From the NCBI GenBank assembly GCA_905479065.1, contig CAJQLB010000018.1, positions 1 through 64,000 on the forward strand: a DNA stretch of 64,000 nt, written 5' to 3'. Source of the DNA: an uncultured Flavobacteriaceae bacterium (GTDB lineage: Bacteria; Bacteroidota; Bacteroidia; Flavobacteriales; Flavobacteriaceae). The notes beneath the pieces were generated by a model. It did not search any database, was not told the origin of the DNA, and worked only from the letters and a program-made list of their open reading frames with translations. This document shows, one piece after another, positions 54,503 through 63,072 of the stretch. Both the position numbers and the translations under genes were made by a program. Each line of letters begins with the position of its first letter. Position 1 is the first letter of the stretch.

Positions 54503-55612
54503 GTGATAAAGCTTCACGACAAATATTTCAAACCTTTTATTTCTTCTGAAGAAATTGACAGTGCTATCTCGAAATTAGTAGACCAAATCTCGACTGATTT
54601 GGGTGACGAAATACCTGTTTTTGTTGGTATTCTCAATGGATCTTTTATGTTTGTAAGTGATTTTGTAAAAAAATACCCAAAGCCTTGTGAGGTTACATTT
54701 ATAAAATTAGCCTCGTATGAAGGTTTAAAGTCTACAGAAGACATTCAGAGACTGATAGGGCTCACACAAGATTTGACAGGAAGGACCGTTGTCATCCTTG
54801 AAGACATCATAGATTCAGGTAAAACGATGTTTGAGGTGCATAGAATCTTCAAAAATGAAAAGGTTAAACGATTGGTTATTGCCACATTGTTTTACAAACC
54901 ACAGGCCTACAAAGAGGATTTTAAAATTCATCACATAGGGATGAATATCCCCGACAAATTTATTGTAGGTTTTGGTTTGGACTATGATCAATTAGGAAGA
55001 GATTTACCAGAAATTTATCAAATCATAACTACAGAACACATGACAAATATTGTCCTATTTGGACCTCCAGGTGCTGGAAAGGGAACACAAGCGGTTTATT
55101 TAAGAGATCATTACGATTTAGTTCATATTTCTACTGGAGACGTATTTCGATATAACATTAAAAATGAAACGGCTTTAGGACTTTTAGCGAAATCATACAT
55201 GGATAAAGGGGAGTTAGTGCCAGATGAGGTAACTATTAATATGCTGAGTGCCGAGGTAGATAAAAATGCTGACGCAAAGGGATTTATATTTGACGGATTT
55301 CCTCGAACAAAAGCGCAAGCTGAATCGTTAGATGAATTAATGAACACCAAAGATTCGAAAATAAATGCAATGATTGCTCTAGAAGTTGATGACAACATAT
55401 TAATTCAGCGACTGCTTGAGCGAGGAAAGACTAGTGGTAGACCTGACGATGCTGACGAATCAATCATTAAAAATCGTATTTCAGAGTACTACCAAAAAAC
55501 GGCTGTTTTAAAAGATTTTTATGCAAATCAGAATAAATATTTTGGATTAGATGGCGTAGGAACTATAGAGGATATCACAACGCGCTTAAAGCTTGTTATT
55601 GACATTTTATAA
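54503..55612 (+). CDS. Hypoxanthine phosphoribosyltransferase-adenylate kinase fusion
   Basis: Residues 1-179 form a purine phosphoribosyltransferase with the PRPP loop VVILEDIIDSGKTM at 97-110. Residues 180-369 form an adenylate kinase with P-loop GPPGAGKGT at 187-195, DGFPRTKAQAE near 271 and the short-lid segment RGKTSGRPDD near 311. The fusion joins purine salvage with AMP phosphorylation and is known in Flavobacteriia. The start is GTG at 54503. An in-frame ATG at 55040 begins exactly at the kinase domain and could give a separate Adk. Confidence 0.92.
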   Translation: MIKLHDKYFKPFISSEEIDSAISKLVDQISTDLGDEIPVFVGILNGSFMFVSDFVKKYPKPCEVTFIKLASYEGLKSTEDIQRLIGLTQDLTGRTVVILEDIIDSGKTMFEVHRIFKNEKVKRLVIATLFYKPQAYKEDFKIHHIGMNIPDKFIVGFGLDYDQLGRDLPEIYQIITTEHMTNIVLFGPPGAGKGTQAVYLRDHYDLVHISTGDVFRYNIKNETALGLLAKSYMDKGELVPDEVTINMLSAEVDKNADAKGFIFDGFPRTKAQAESLDELMNTKDSKINAMIALEVDDNILIQRLLERGKTSGRPDDADESIIKNRISEYYQKTAVLKDFYANQNKYFGLDGVGTIEDITTRLKLVIDIL

Positions 55613-55675
55613 TCGGTGTCAAAATTAATTAACTAATAGAATTTGCTTTTAAAGCAAAACTTTTGATAAAAAGAC

Positions 55676-56674
55676 ATGACTGAAGGTAACTTTGTAGATT
55701 ATGTAAAAATTCATGCTACATCCGGAAATGGAGGTAAAGGATCTGTTCATTTACACAGAGAGAAATTTATCACAAAAGGAGGTCCTGATGGAGGTGATGG
55801 AGGTCGTGGAGGTCATATTATACTGAAAGGAAACGAGAATTTATGGACACTTTACCATTTAAAGTTTAAGAAACACTTTAAAGCAGGTCACGGTGATCAT
55901 GGGAGTAAAAGTCGAAGTACTGGTGCTGACGGTCAAGATGTTTTTATTGATGTTCCTTTGGGAACAGTCGTAAGAGACTCAGAAACGAGTGAGGTACTTT
56001 TTGAGATAACTGAAACAAATGAAGAAAGGATATTGTGTGAAGGAGGTAAAGGAGGCCGTGGCAATTGGCATTTTAAAAATTCTGTTAACCAAACACCGCG
56101 ATATGCACAGCCAGGAATCCCCTTGGAGGAGAAACGTGTTACTTTAGAATTGAAAATTTTGGCCGATGTTGGACTTGTAGGATTCCCAAACGCAGGAAAA
56201 TCGACGCTACTCTCTGTGGTGACCTCTGCAACGCCAAAAATTGCAGATTATGAGTTTACAACATTGAAGCCTAATTTAGGAATCGTTAAGTATCGTGATT
56301 TTCAAACATTTGTAATGGCAGACATTCCTGGGATAATAGAAGGGGCGGCAGAAGGAAAAGGACTTGGACATTATTTTTTGAGGCATATTGAGCGTAATTC
56401 AAGTTTATTGTTTTTAATTCCTGCAGATGCAAAAAACATTAGGAAGCAATACGACATTTTATTAGATGAATTGAGACGTTATAATCCAGAAATGTTAGAT
56501 AAGAGCCGTTTAATAGCCATATCTAAATGTGATATGCTAGATGCTGAATTAAAAAGTGAATTAAAAATAGAACTTGATAATGAGCTTCCAGTTGATTATG
56601 TGTTTATATCCTCAGTTGCCCAGCAGGGCTTAAATAAATTGAAGGATAAATTATGGAGTATGTTAAATTCATAA
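55676..56674 (+). CDS. obg: GTPase Obg
   Basis: Obg is a ribosome-associated GTPase for 50S maturation and stress control. The 332-residue protein has the glycine-rich Obg domain at the N-terminus ([15 protein letters not shown] and [11 protein letters not shown] near 17-43). The G domain starts near 160 with [11 protein letters not shown], then [17 protein letters not shown] near 213 and SKCDM near 283. It lacks the extra C-terminal OCT domain. It follows the HPRT-Adk gene by about 60 bases. Confidence 0.97.
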   Translation: MTEGNFVDYVKIHATSGNGGKGSVHLHREKFITKGGPDGGDGGRGGHIILKGNENLWTLYHLKFKKHFKAGHGDHGSKSRSTGADGQDVFIDVPLGTVVRDSETSEVLFEITETNEERILCEGGKGGRGNWHFKNSVNQTPRYAQPGIPLEEKRVTLELKILADVGLVGFPNAGKSTLLSVVTSATPKIADYEFTTLKPNLGIVKYRDFQTFVMADIPGIIEGAAEGKGLGHYFLRHIERNSSLLFLIPADAKNIRKQYDILLDELRRYNPEMLDKSRLIAISKCDMLDAELKSELKIELDNELPVDYVFISSVAQQGLNKLKDKLWSMLNS

Positions 56675-56724
56675 TGTCTTAAAAAATAATTACTAAGAAG
56701 ACGATTTCGACTGTTGACGAATGT

Positions 56725-56749
56725 AAGACGATAATAATGATATCGTTTT
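56725..56749 (+). terminator. Possible terminator after obg
   Basis: AAGACGATA (56725-56733) pairs with TATCGTTTT (56741-56749) with one G-T pair and a 7-base loop. It lies 50 bases after the obg stop and before the TPR gene. The T-run is weak. Confidence 0.35.
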
Positions 56750-56795
56750 AAGCTCAAGAATAAAGTTCAATTTTATATGTAAGCTCACCATACAC

Positions 56796-57749
56796 ATGAA
56801 AAAAACGTTGCTATTACTTTTGTTTCCGATGATAGTTATTTCACAACCAACGATCCAGAAAATTGAGCGTTTAATTGCGCAACAAAAATTAAGTGAAGCA
56901 GAAATATTAGCGGTTGATTACAATAATCATAACCCACTTGATTTGTCAACTATCGAATTATTGGGAGATGTATATGGTCATCAAAAGAAGTGGGATGAAG
57001 CCATTATTCAATACAAAAAACTCGTTGACACGGAAAAATTAAATGCTAATTACCAATTTAAGTATGGTGGGGTTCTTGGTATGAAAGCTTTGACTGTAAA
57101 TAAATTTAAGGCTTTACCCATTATAAACCAAGCAAAAACTGCGTTCTTAACTGCTGCTAATTTGGACTCAACACACATTGAAGTAAGGTGGGCTTTAGTG
57201 AAGTTATATATGCAACTTCCGGGGATTGTTGGTGGAAGTAAAAGGAAATCAGTAATCTATGCTCAAGAATTAGAAAGTCTTTCAAAAGTAGATGGATTAT
57301 TAGCAAAAGCCTATATCAATGAATATGATAAAAAACCATTAGTAGCAGAGTTTTACTATCAGAAAGCTGTCGAGGTCGGAGGTTCTCCTCATTGTTACGA
57401 TAAATTGATAAGTTTTTATTTGTCTTTAGATGAGTTTAATAAGGCAATACTGACTATTGAGGACGCTTACAGAAAACATCGGCAAAATAACTTAATGTAT
57501 CAACTCGGTGAATTGTCTTCAATTCATAAAATTGAACTGAATAAGGGAGAGTTAAGCATCAAGAAATTTATTGATAATTACTCAAAAGAAGATGTTGTAT
57601 CTGTTGAGTGGGCATACTTGAGATTAGCACAAATACAGAAATATAATAATAACATACCTGATGCTATAGAAAATGTCAATAGGGCCTTGCTTATTTGTCC
57701 TGATTTTAAAGAAGCAAAAAAAGAAAGAGCATTAATATTGTCACTTTGA
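56796..57749 (+). CDS. Exported TPR-repeat protein
   Basis: The 317-residue protein has a signal peptide (MKKTLLLLLFPMIVISQ). Several tetratricopeptide repeats follow, including LLGDVYGHQKKWDEAIIQYKKL near 55, AKAYINEYDKKPLVAEFYYQKAVE near 175, DKLISFYLSLDEFNKAILTIEDAY near 202 and AYLRLAQIQKYNNNIPDAIENVNRAL near 275. A segment LPGIVGGSKRKSVIYAQEL is shared by related Bacteroidota proteins. Periplasmic protein-protein contact is the likely role. The partner is unknown. Confidence 0.82.
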   Translation: MKKTLLLLLFPMIVISQPTIQKIERLIAQQKLSEAEILAVDYNNHNPLDLSTIELLGDVYGHQKKWDEAIIQYKKLVDTEKLNANYQFKYGGVLGMKALTVNKFKALPIINQAKTAFLTAANLDSTHIEVRWALVKLYMQLPGIVGGSKRKSVIYAQELESLSKVDGLLAKAYINEYDKKPLVAEFYYQKAVEVGGSPHCYDKLISFYLSLDEFNKAILTIEDAYRKHRQNNLMYQLGELSSIHKIELNKGELSIKKFIDNYSKEDVVSVEWAYLRLAQIQKYNNNIPDAIENVNRALLICPDFKEAKKERALILSL

Positions 57750-57800
57750 ATTTGGAATTTGAACTTTGTTTGGTGAACTTTGTTTTTGAATAAGCGGCTT

Positions 57801-59156
57801 ATGAATGTACATTTTATAGCTATTGGCGGTGCAGCTATGCACAATCTAGCCATAGCACTTCACAACAAAGGATATCAAATAACTGGAAGTGACGATACCA
57901 TTTTTGACCCTTCAAAATCTAGACTACATGCCAAAGGATTATTACCCAGTAGCTTTGGGTGGTATCCTGAAAAAATATCCAGTAATTTAGATGCTATCGT
58001 ATTAGGGATGCATGCTAAATCAGATAACCCAGAATTAATAAAAGCACAGTCACTCGATTTAAAAATATATAGCTATCCAGAATTTTTGTTTGAGCAATCT
58101 AAAAATAAAACTCGTGTTGTTATTGGTGGGAGTCATGGTAAGACGACCATTACCTCCATGATTTTACATGTAATGCATTATCATGGTCAAGATGTGGATT
58201 ATATGGTTGGTGCTCAATTAAAAGGGTTTGATGTCATGGTAAAACTGACTGATGAAAACGATTTCATAGTGTTGGAGGGAGATGAGTATTTGAGTTCACC
58301 GATTGATAGACGCCCTAAATTTCACTTATATAAACCAAATATTGCTTTGTTAAGTGGTATAGCATGGGATCATATCAATGTGTTTCCTACCTACGATAAT
58401 TATGTAGAGCAATTTAAGATTTTTGTCGATAGTATTGTAGAGGGAGGAAGTATCAATTATAACGAAGAGGATGCAGAAGTAAAGCAAGTTGTAGAAGCAA
58501 GTACAAACACCATAAGAAAAATAGCCTACAAGACTCCTGAGTATAGAGTCTCAAATGGAAGTACCTTACTGGAAACATCTGAGGGCTTGTTGCCAGTCGA
58601 AATTTTTGGTAAACATAATTTAAATAATCTTGCAGGGGCAAAATGGATTTGTCAACATATGGGAATTGACGAAGACGATTTTTATGAAGCAATAGCTACA
58701 TTTGCGGGAGCGAGTAAACGTTTGGAAAAAATAGCAGAAAGTGATGGTTGTATTGTATTTAAAGATTTTGCACATTCACCCAGTAAAGTCGAAGCTACCA
58801 CTAATGCGGTAAAAGAACAATTTCAAGAACGGCTTTTAGTGGCTTGTTTGGAGTTACACACCTACAGTAGCTTGAATGCTGAGTTCTTACAACAATATAA
58901 AGGAGCTTTAGATGCAGCAGATATCGCGGTGGTATTCTATTCACCAAATGCCGTTGCTATTAAAAATTTAAAAGAGGTATCACACGAGCAAATCAAGAAT
59001 GCTTTTGATAAAAATGATTTAATTATTTACAACAATCCAGTCCTTTTTCAAGAATATTTATTTTCTATGAATTTTAATGATAAGACACTATTACTTATGA
59101 GTTCTGGTGATTATGGCGGTTTGAATTTTAAAGATTTAAAGGAATTGATTAAATAA
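57801..59156 (+). CDS. mpl: Mur-ligase family protein, Mpl-like
   Basis: This Mur-ligase matches UDP-N-acetylmuramate:L-alanyl-gamma-D-glutamyl-meso-diaminopimelate ligase, which recycles cell-wall peptides. The ATG at 57801 gives 451 residues starting MNVHFIAIGGAAMHNLA; a TTG at 57780 would add seven residues with no support. The P-loop is GGSHGKTTITSM near 117. GDEYLSSPIDRRPKFHLYKPN near 164, HDI-type segment LSGIAWDHINVFPTY near 190 and DFAHSPSKVEAT near 322 are typical of Mpl. Cytosolic. Confidence 0.9.
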   Translation: MNVHFIAIGGAAMHNLAIALHNKGYQITGSDDTIFDPSKSRLHAKGLLPSSFGWYPEKISSNLDAIVLGMHAKSDNPELIKAQSLDLKIYSYPEFLFEQSKNKTRVVIGGSHGKTTITSMILHVMHYHGQDVDYMVGAQLKGFDVMVKLTDENDFIVLEGDEYLSSPIDRRPKFHLYKPNIALLSGIAWDHINVFPTYDNYVEQFKIFVDSIVEGGSINYNEEDAEVKQVVEASTNTIRKIAYKTPEYRVSNGSTLLETSEGLLPVEIFGKHNLNNLAGAKWICQHMGIDEDDFYEAIATFAGASKRLEKIAESDGCIVFKDFAHSPSKVEATTNAVKEQFQERLLVACLELHTYSSLNAEFLQQYKGALDAADIAVVFYSPNAVAIKNLKEVSHEQIKNAFDKNDLIIYNNPVLFQEYLFSMNFNDKTLLLMSSGDYGGLNFKDLKELIK

Positions 59157-59206
59157 AATAATCTTCAAGAAATAAACTATTTAGCGTATTAGTGATAATT
59201 TTACCC

Positions 59207-61546
59207 TTAAAAATTTATTCTAAAACTTAAATTTGGAGTAAACCCTAAAGATTTTAGCTCAACTTTATCAAAGCTCTCACGGTCATTTAACGAAAAATAA
59301 GTATTGACAATATTTTTATTGTTGGTTATATTCCAAATTGAAAAACCAGCTGTTGCATTGATAGATTTGCCGAAATTGAAATTATAAATAGCTGAGACAT
59401 CAGCTCTCAAGTAGTCATTGTTATTGGAGCTGTTAGGGACGTCGTAATTTATTAAGTTTCCAATTATTGGATTAATTTCATTTGGAGCAGTATATGGTTT
59501 TCCACTGCGCCAATTCAAACCAAAAGCGAATTTCAGTTTATTCAATGTAAGACTACTCCCCAATTTGAATGCATGTTTGATATCTAAATTATTTGGAAAG
59601 CTATTACCAAAGTTCAGATTTTTAAATGAGTACTTATTTTCACTGATTGAGTAACCGAACCAAGCATTTAAATTTTGAATTTGTTTACTAACAAGAATAT
59701 CAATACCCATTATTTTATATTTTCCAACCGCATTTAGATATTGATATTGATTTTGAAATCCTTGACTTCTCGTCGTGATACCATCAACTTGCTTCATGAA
59801 TACTTCACCACTAATAAGAAGGCCACGTTTGTTATAATGAAGCCCTATTGAAAACTGTTTGCTTTTTATAATTGGAATATCCTCATTATTAGATAACACC
59901 CAGCGTCGTTTTTCAACGCCTAAAAAATCATTTTGTAAATCGATGATTTGAGAGCTTGTTTGACTTTTTAACTCTCCGAGTAATTCTAATCTAAAATTAG
60001 ACAAAAAGCGCTGACTAAAACTAAGTCTTGGTTCAAAATAAAGTTTTGAAAACGTGTCAATGTAATTTGTCCTTAAACCAAATCGAAATGTTGTTGATTT
60101 TAATTTTGAAGAATAAGCTATTTCATTAAATATTGAATGTGTACGGAGCACCTTTTTGATAAGTCGTCTAAAATTGGGGTTGTTAACATCTTCAAGACTA
60201 CTAATGCCAATTTCAGAAAATTGATAACCACCAAAATAATTAATGTTATTTGTTGAATTATACGTGAGGTGTAGCTTGAGGCTCGTGTCTAGAACTTCAT
60301 TTTCTTGAATTAATTGCTGATTAATGGAAATATCATTATTCAGAGCCTCTAAATTGTAGTGCGATGCTGATAATGCAAAAGAGGTAGATAATTTGTTATT
60401 CCATTTCTTGTGATAAGAAATACCCAAAGCGAGGTTGCGCTGAATAAGCTGACTGTTTAAGAGTTCATCATTTTGATTAATATTTGATTCCTCAGTATAA
60501 TTTAAGGCATTATAGGTGTTGAGTAAACTGAAACGAAGCTGCTCTTTTGGAGAAATATCATAAAGTAACTTTGTCGAAAGATCATAAAAATAAAATCGTT
60601 CATTCTTGGAAATACCACCAGAGTTTGTTAAGTCTGTGTCTTGAAAAATACGTTCGTAATATTCATTATAGGTGGGAGTTGAAATTAAATCAGTTAAAGA
60701 GCGTCTCGCTGAAAGTTGTAGCCCGACATTATTACTTAATTGGGTTTTAAAATAGGCATCACTGTTGATTAAATTCAGACCGAGTCCGAATGTTTTTTTT
60801 GGTTCAATATCATTGGAAGAACGCATATCGATGATACTAGAAATACCATCACCATAAACGGCACTAGTACCATTTTTTGAAATAATTACATTATCAATTA
60901 AATAGGGATTGAAAGCAGAAATAAGACCAAAAAAATGTCCTGATTGATACATTTTTATACCGTCCCATAGGATTAAATTTTGATCATTAGTACCGCCCCT
61001 TATATTGAGATTGGAAATACGTTCATCTGCACTTTCTACACCGGGTAATGTTTGAATGGTTTGAAGAACATCTGGTTCAATAAGCCCAGGTAAAATACCA
61101 AAGCCTTGAGGTTTAATTTGTGTATTGCCATGGGGTTTGATTGAGATGCCTTTTGTCAAGAAATCGGATACTGTAATTTCTTCCAGTATTTGAGTTGGAA
61201 TGTCAATGCTTTTTTTTAAACTTAAGGTAATAATGATTGAGTTTTGTGTTAGAAACTTAAATTTTAATTTTGTCTCTTTCTCTAGAAACAATAAAACCTC
61301 ATTCAGGGTGAGGTTTAATTTTGGTTTTTTTACATATTTTGAAATAATATTTTTATCAGCGTATGAAAAAGAAACTTGATAGGTTAACTCAATGTTCTTT
61401 AAAATGGTAGTGAGTGGAAGTTTTTTTTGATTGGATGTTTGAGAGAAACAAATTGGATTACTCAAAAAGAAAACTAGAATGACAATAAAAACAAAGTTTT
61501 GTTTATTCACTCGATAGGATAATTTTTGATTGCTTAAGTTTCTCAA
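59207..61546 (-). CDS. TonB-dependent outer-membrane receptor with STN domain
   Basis: The 779-residue receptor has a signal segment (about 13-35), a secretin/TonB short N-terminal (STN) domain (about 43-108), a plug domain (about 125-250, with GVESADERISNLNIRGG and DGISSIIDMRSS) and a beta-barrel to the C-terminus. The STN domain is the signalling part that talks to FecR-type anti-sigma factors. The annotated ATG overlaps fecR by 44 bases; a GTG at 61510 (VNKQNFVFIV) gives a cleaner signal peptide and an 8-base overlap and may be the true start. No SusD partner is present and the ligand is unknown. Confidence 0.87.
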   Translation of the reverse strand: MRNLSNQKLSYRVNKQNFVFIVILVFFLSNPICFSQTSNQKKLPLTTILKNIELTYQVSFSYADKNIISKYVKKPKLNLTLNEVLLFLEKETKLKFKFLTQNSIIITLSLKKSIDIPTQILEEITVSDFLTKGISIKPHGNTQIKPQGFGILPGLIEPDVLQTIQTLPGVESADERISNLNIRGGTNDQNLILWDGIKMYQSGHFFGLISAFNPYLIDNVIISKNGTSAVYGDGISSIIDMRSSNDIEPKKTFGLGLNLINSDAYFKTQLSNNVGLQLSARRSLTDLISTPTYNEYYERIFQDTDLTNSGGISKNERFYFYDLSTKLLYDISPKEQLRFSLLNTYNALNYTEESNINQNDELLNSQLIQRNLALGISYHKKWNNKLSTSFALSASHYNLEALNNDISINQQLIQENEVLDTSLKLHLTYNSTNNINYFGGYQFSEIGISSLEDVNNPNFRRLIKKVLRTHSIFNEIAYSSKLKSTTFRFGLRTNYIDTFSKLYFEPRLSFSQRFLSNFRLELLGELKSQTSSQIIDLQNDFLGVEKRRWVLSNNEDIPIIKSKQFSIGLHYNKRGLLISGEVFMKQVDGITTRSQGFQNQYQYLNAVGKYKIMGIDILVSKQIQNLNAWFGYSISENKYSFKNLNFGNSFPNNLDIKHAFKLGSSLTLNKLKFAFGLNWRSGKPYTAPNEINPIIGNLINYDVPNSSNNNDYLRADVSAIYNFNFGKSINATAGFSIWNITNNKNIVNTYFSLNDRESFDKVELKSLGFTPNLSFRINF

Positions 61547-62405
61547 ACTTAATGTTAAGTGGTAAAGTTATTGATTTTAGAGCGAGATCTAGATCGTCAT
61601 GAGCAAAACTTCCTGTAAATTTTTGAGAAGTATCAATTAATTGGTAATCTAGTATGACCTTATACTGTCTCTCAAATTCTCTAAAGACAAAGATTAGTGG
61701 CATACTTTTAAAATAACTTTGATTATTTTTCCAAGCCGGACTTTTTAAATTTTCTTTATCTGTTGCGATAATTTCTCCATTAAGCAATAAAAACGAATCT
61801 CCTGACATTAATAGTTGATCTGTGTCGTTACAATTAACATTCACTGACCCTTCGTAGCACATAACTTCAAACAAACCATCCCGATGCTTAACATTAAATT
61901 CTGTTCCTAATACTGTAATTGTCCCCGTGCTAGTTCTTACATTAAATTTAGCCCCTTTTGAGACTTTGAAATAAGCTTCGCCTTCTAGTTTTATGTCGCG
62001 GTTATTTCCCCAATTATTTTTATTAAATGACACGTCTGTCTTCGAATTTATCAAAACATGTGATGCGTCTGGCAATATAACTGAGGTTTTCTCGGCAATT
62101 GAGGTTGATATTCTAGTGTCAAGAGAACCGATGTAGGTGTAAATCCCCAGTCCAATTACAACAATAGCTGCAATGCGAAGGAACTGTCTCGTCCAGCTAT
62201 TCTTTGATCTAAATTTTGTAGGATTGATGCTTTGGTTAATCTTCTCGAAAGTACTGTCACTATTAAATGAGGGAATTTGAAAAGCTTTGATACTTTCAGA
62301 CAACTTCATCAGTTCATCTGCATCATCTAACTTATGAAACAGCTTGAATTCCTCAGAACTAAGTTCATTGTCTAGCCATTTTTTTATGAGCTCCTCTCGT
62401 TTCAT
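61503..62405 (-). CDS. FecR-family anti-sigma factor
   Basis: The 300-residue protein has a cytoplasmic N-terminal region (about 1-72), one transmembrane segment (about 74-92, FLRIAAIVVIGLGIYTYIG) and a periplasmic FecR domain with VILPDASHVLINSKTDVSFN near 108, LEGEAYFKVSKGAKFNVRTSTGTITVLGTEFNV near 138 and a C-terminal domain. It should hold the ECF sigma factor encoded upstream and release it on a signal from the TonB receptor encoded downstream. Confidence 0.92.
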   Translation of the reverse strand: MKREELIKKWLDNELSSEEFKLFHKLDDADELMKLSESIKAFQIPSFNSDSTFEKINQSINPTKFRSKNSWTRQFLRIAAIVVIGLGIYTYIGSLDTRISTSIAEKTSVILPDASHVLINSKTDVSFNKNNWGNNRDIKLEGEAYFKVSKGAKFNVRTSTGTITVLGTEFNVKHRDGLFEVMCYEGSVNVNCNDTDQLLMSGDSFLLLNGEIIATDKENLKSPAWKNNQSYFKSMPLIFVFREFERQYKVILDYQLIDTSQKFTGSFAHDDLDLALKSITLPLNIKFEKLKQSKIILSSE

Positions 62406-62457
62406 TTCAGTGTGATATCAAATATTAAACAGATAAGTTTTAAAAACTCCTACCTAA

Positions 62458-62973
62458 TCAAATTTCTTTTATAGTTTTTCTCAATTTTTTTAAGGCACCA
62501 TAAATTCTTTTTTCAACAGCTTTTTGAGAAATTCCAAGTAAAGAAGCAATTTCTTTGTGCTTTTTACCGTCAATTCGATTTAATAAAAATGTGGTGCGTT
62601 GAATTTCAGATAAATTAGACAAGGCATGTTGTAATTTTCTCATGTACTCATCACTTTCCAAAATAAATTCAGGCGTTTCATGAGTGTAATTTTTATGTGA
62701 TAATTTTTGGTATTTGAGAACTACTTTTTTGTGTGCGGTAGCATTTAAAGTGGCGTTGTTTGCTACTGTAAATAAAAAAGATTTTGCTTTTGAGGGAGTT
62801 ATTTTTCCACAATTTTCCCAAAGTTTAACAAAAGCATCTTGAACTTGGTCTGCTGGGCTGTAAGATTCCCCAAATTTGTAATATAAAAAATTATGAAGAT
62901 CTTTGGAGTGCCTTTTAAAAATTGCAGAAAATAATGTTTCATCACAAATATTTTCTTTTAAGTCATCGTTCAT
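62458..62973 (-). CDS. ECF RNA polymerase sigma factor
   Basis: The 171-residue sigma-70 family protein has region 2 (FLYYKFGESYSPADQVQDAFVKLWENCGKI near 30) and region 4 (LSEIQRTTFLLNRIDGKKHKEIASLLGISQKAVEKRIYGAL near 118). It is the first of the sigma/anti-sigma/TonB receptor trio, with a 52-base gap to fecR. It probably drives its own transcript when the outer-membrane receptor signals. Confidence 0.93.
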   Translation of the reverse strand: MNDDLKENICDETLFSAIFKRHSKDLHNFLYYKFGESYSPADQVQDAFVKLWENCGKITPSKAKSFLFTVANNATLNATAHKKVVLKYQKLSHKNYTHETPEFILESDEYMRKLQHALSNLSEIQRTTFLLNRIDGKKHKEIASLLGISQKAVEKRIYGALKKLRKTIKEI

Positions 62974-62992
62974 TTGAGAAAATTTGATACCA

Positions 62993-63000
62993 CAAAAGTA
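62993..63000 (-). promoter_or_regulatory. Bacteroidota -7 box for the ECF sigma gene
   Basis: Read on the minus strand the sequence is TACTTTTG, a match to TAnnTTTG, 19 bases upstream of the sigma factor ATG. Confidence 0.45.
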
Positions 63001-63072
63001 GAAAAAGAACTTTACAGGTAGGACATTTAAAGAAATAATTGTTTAATAATAAATCAAGAGATATATCATTTT

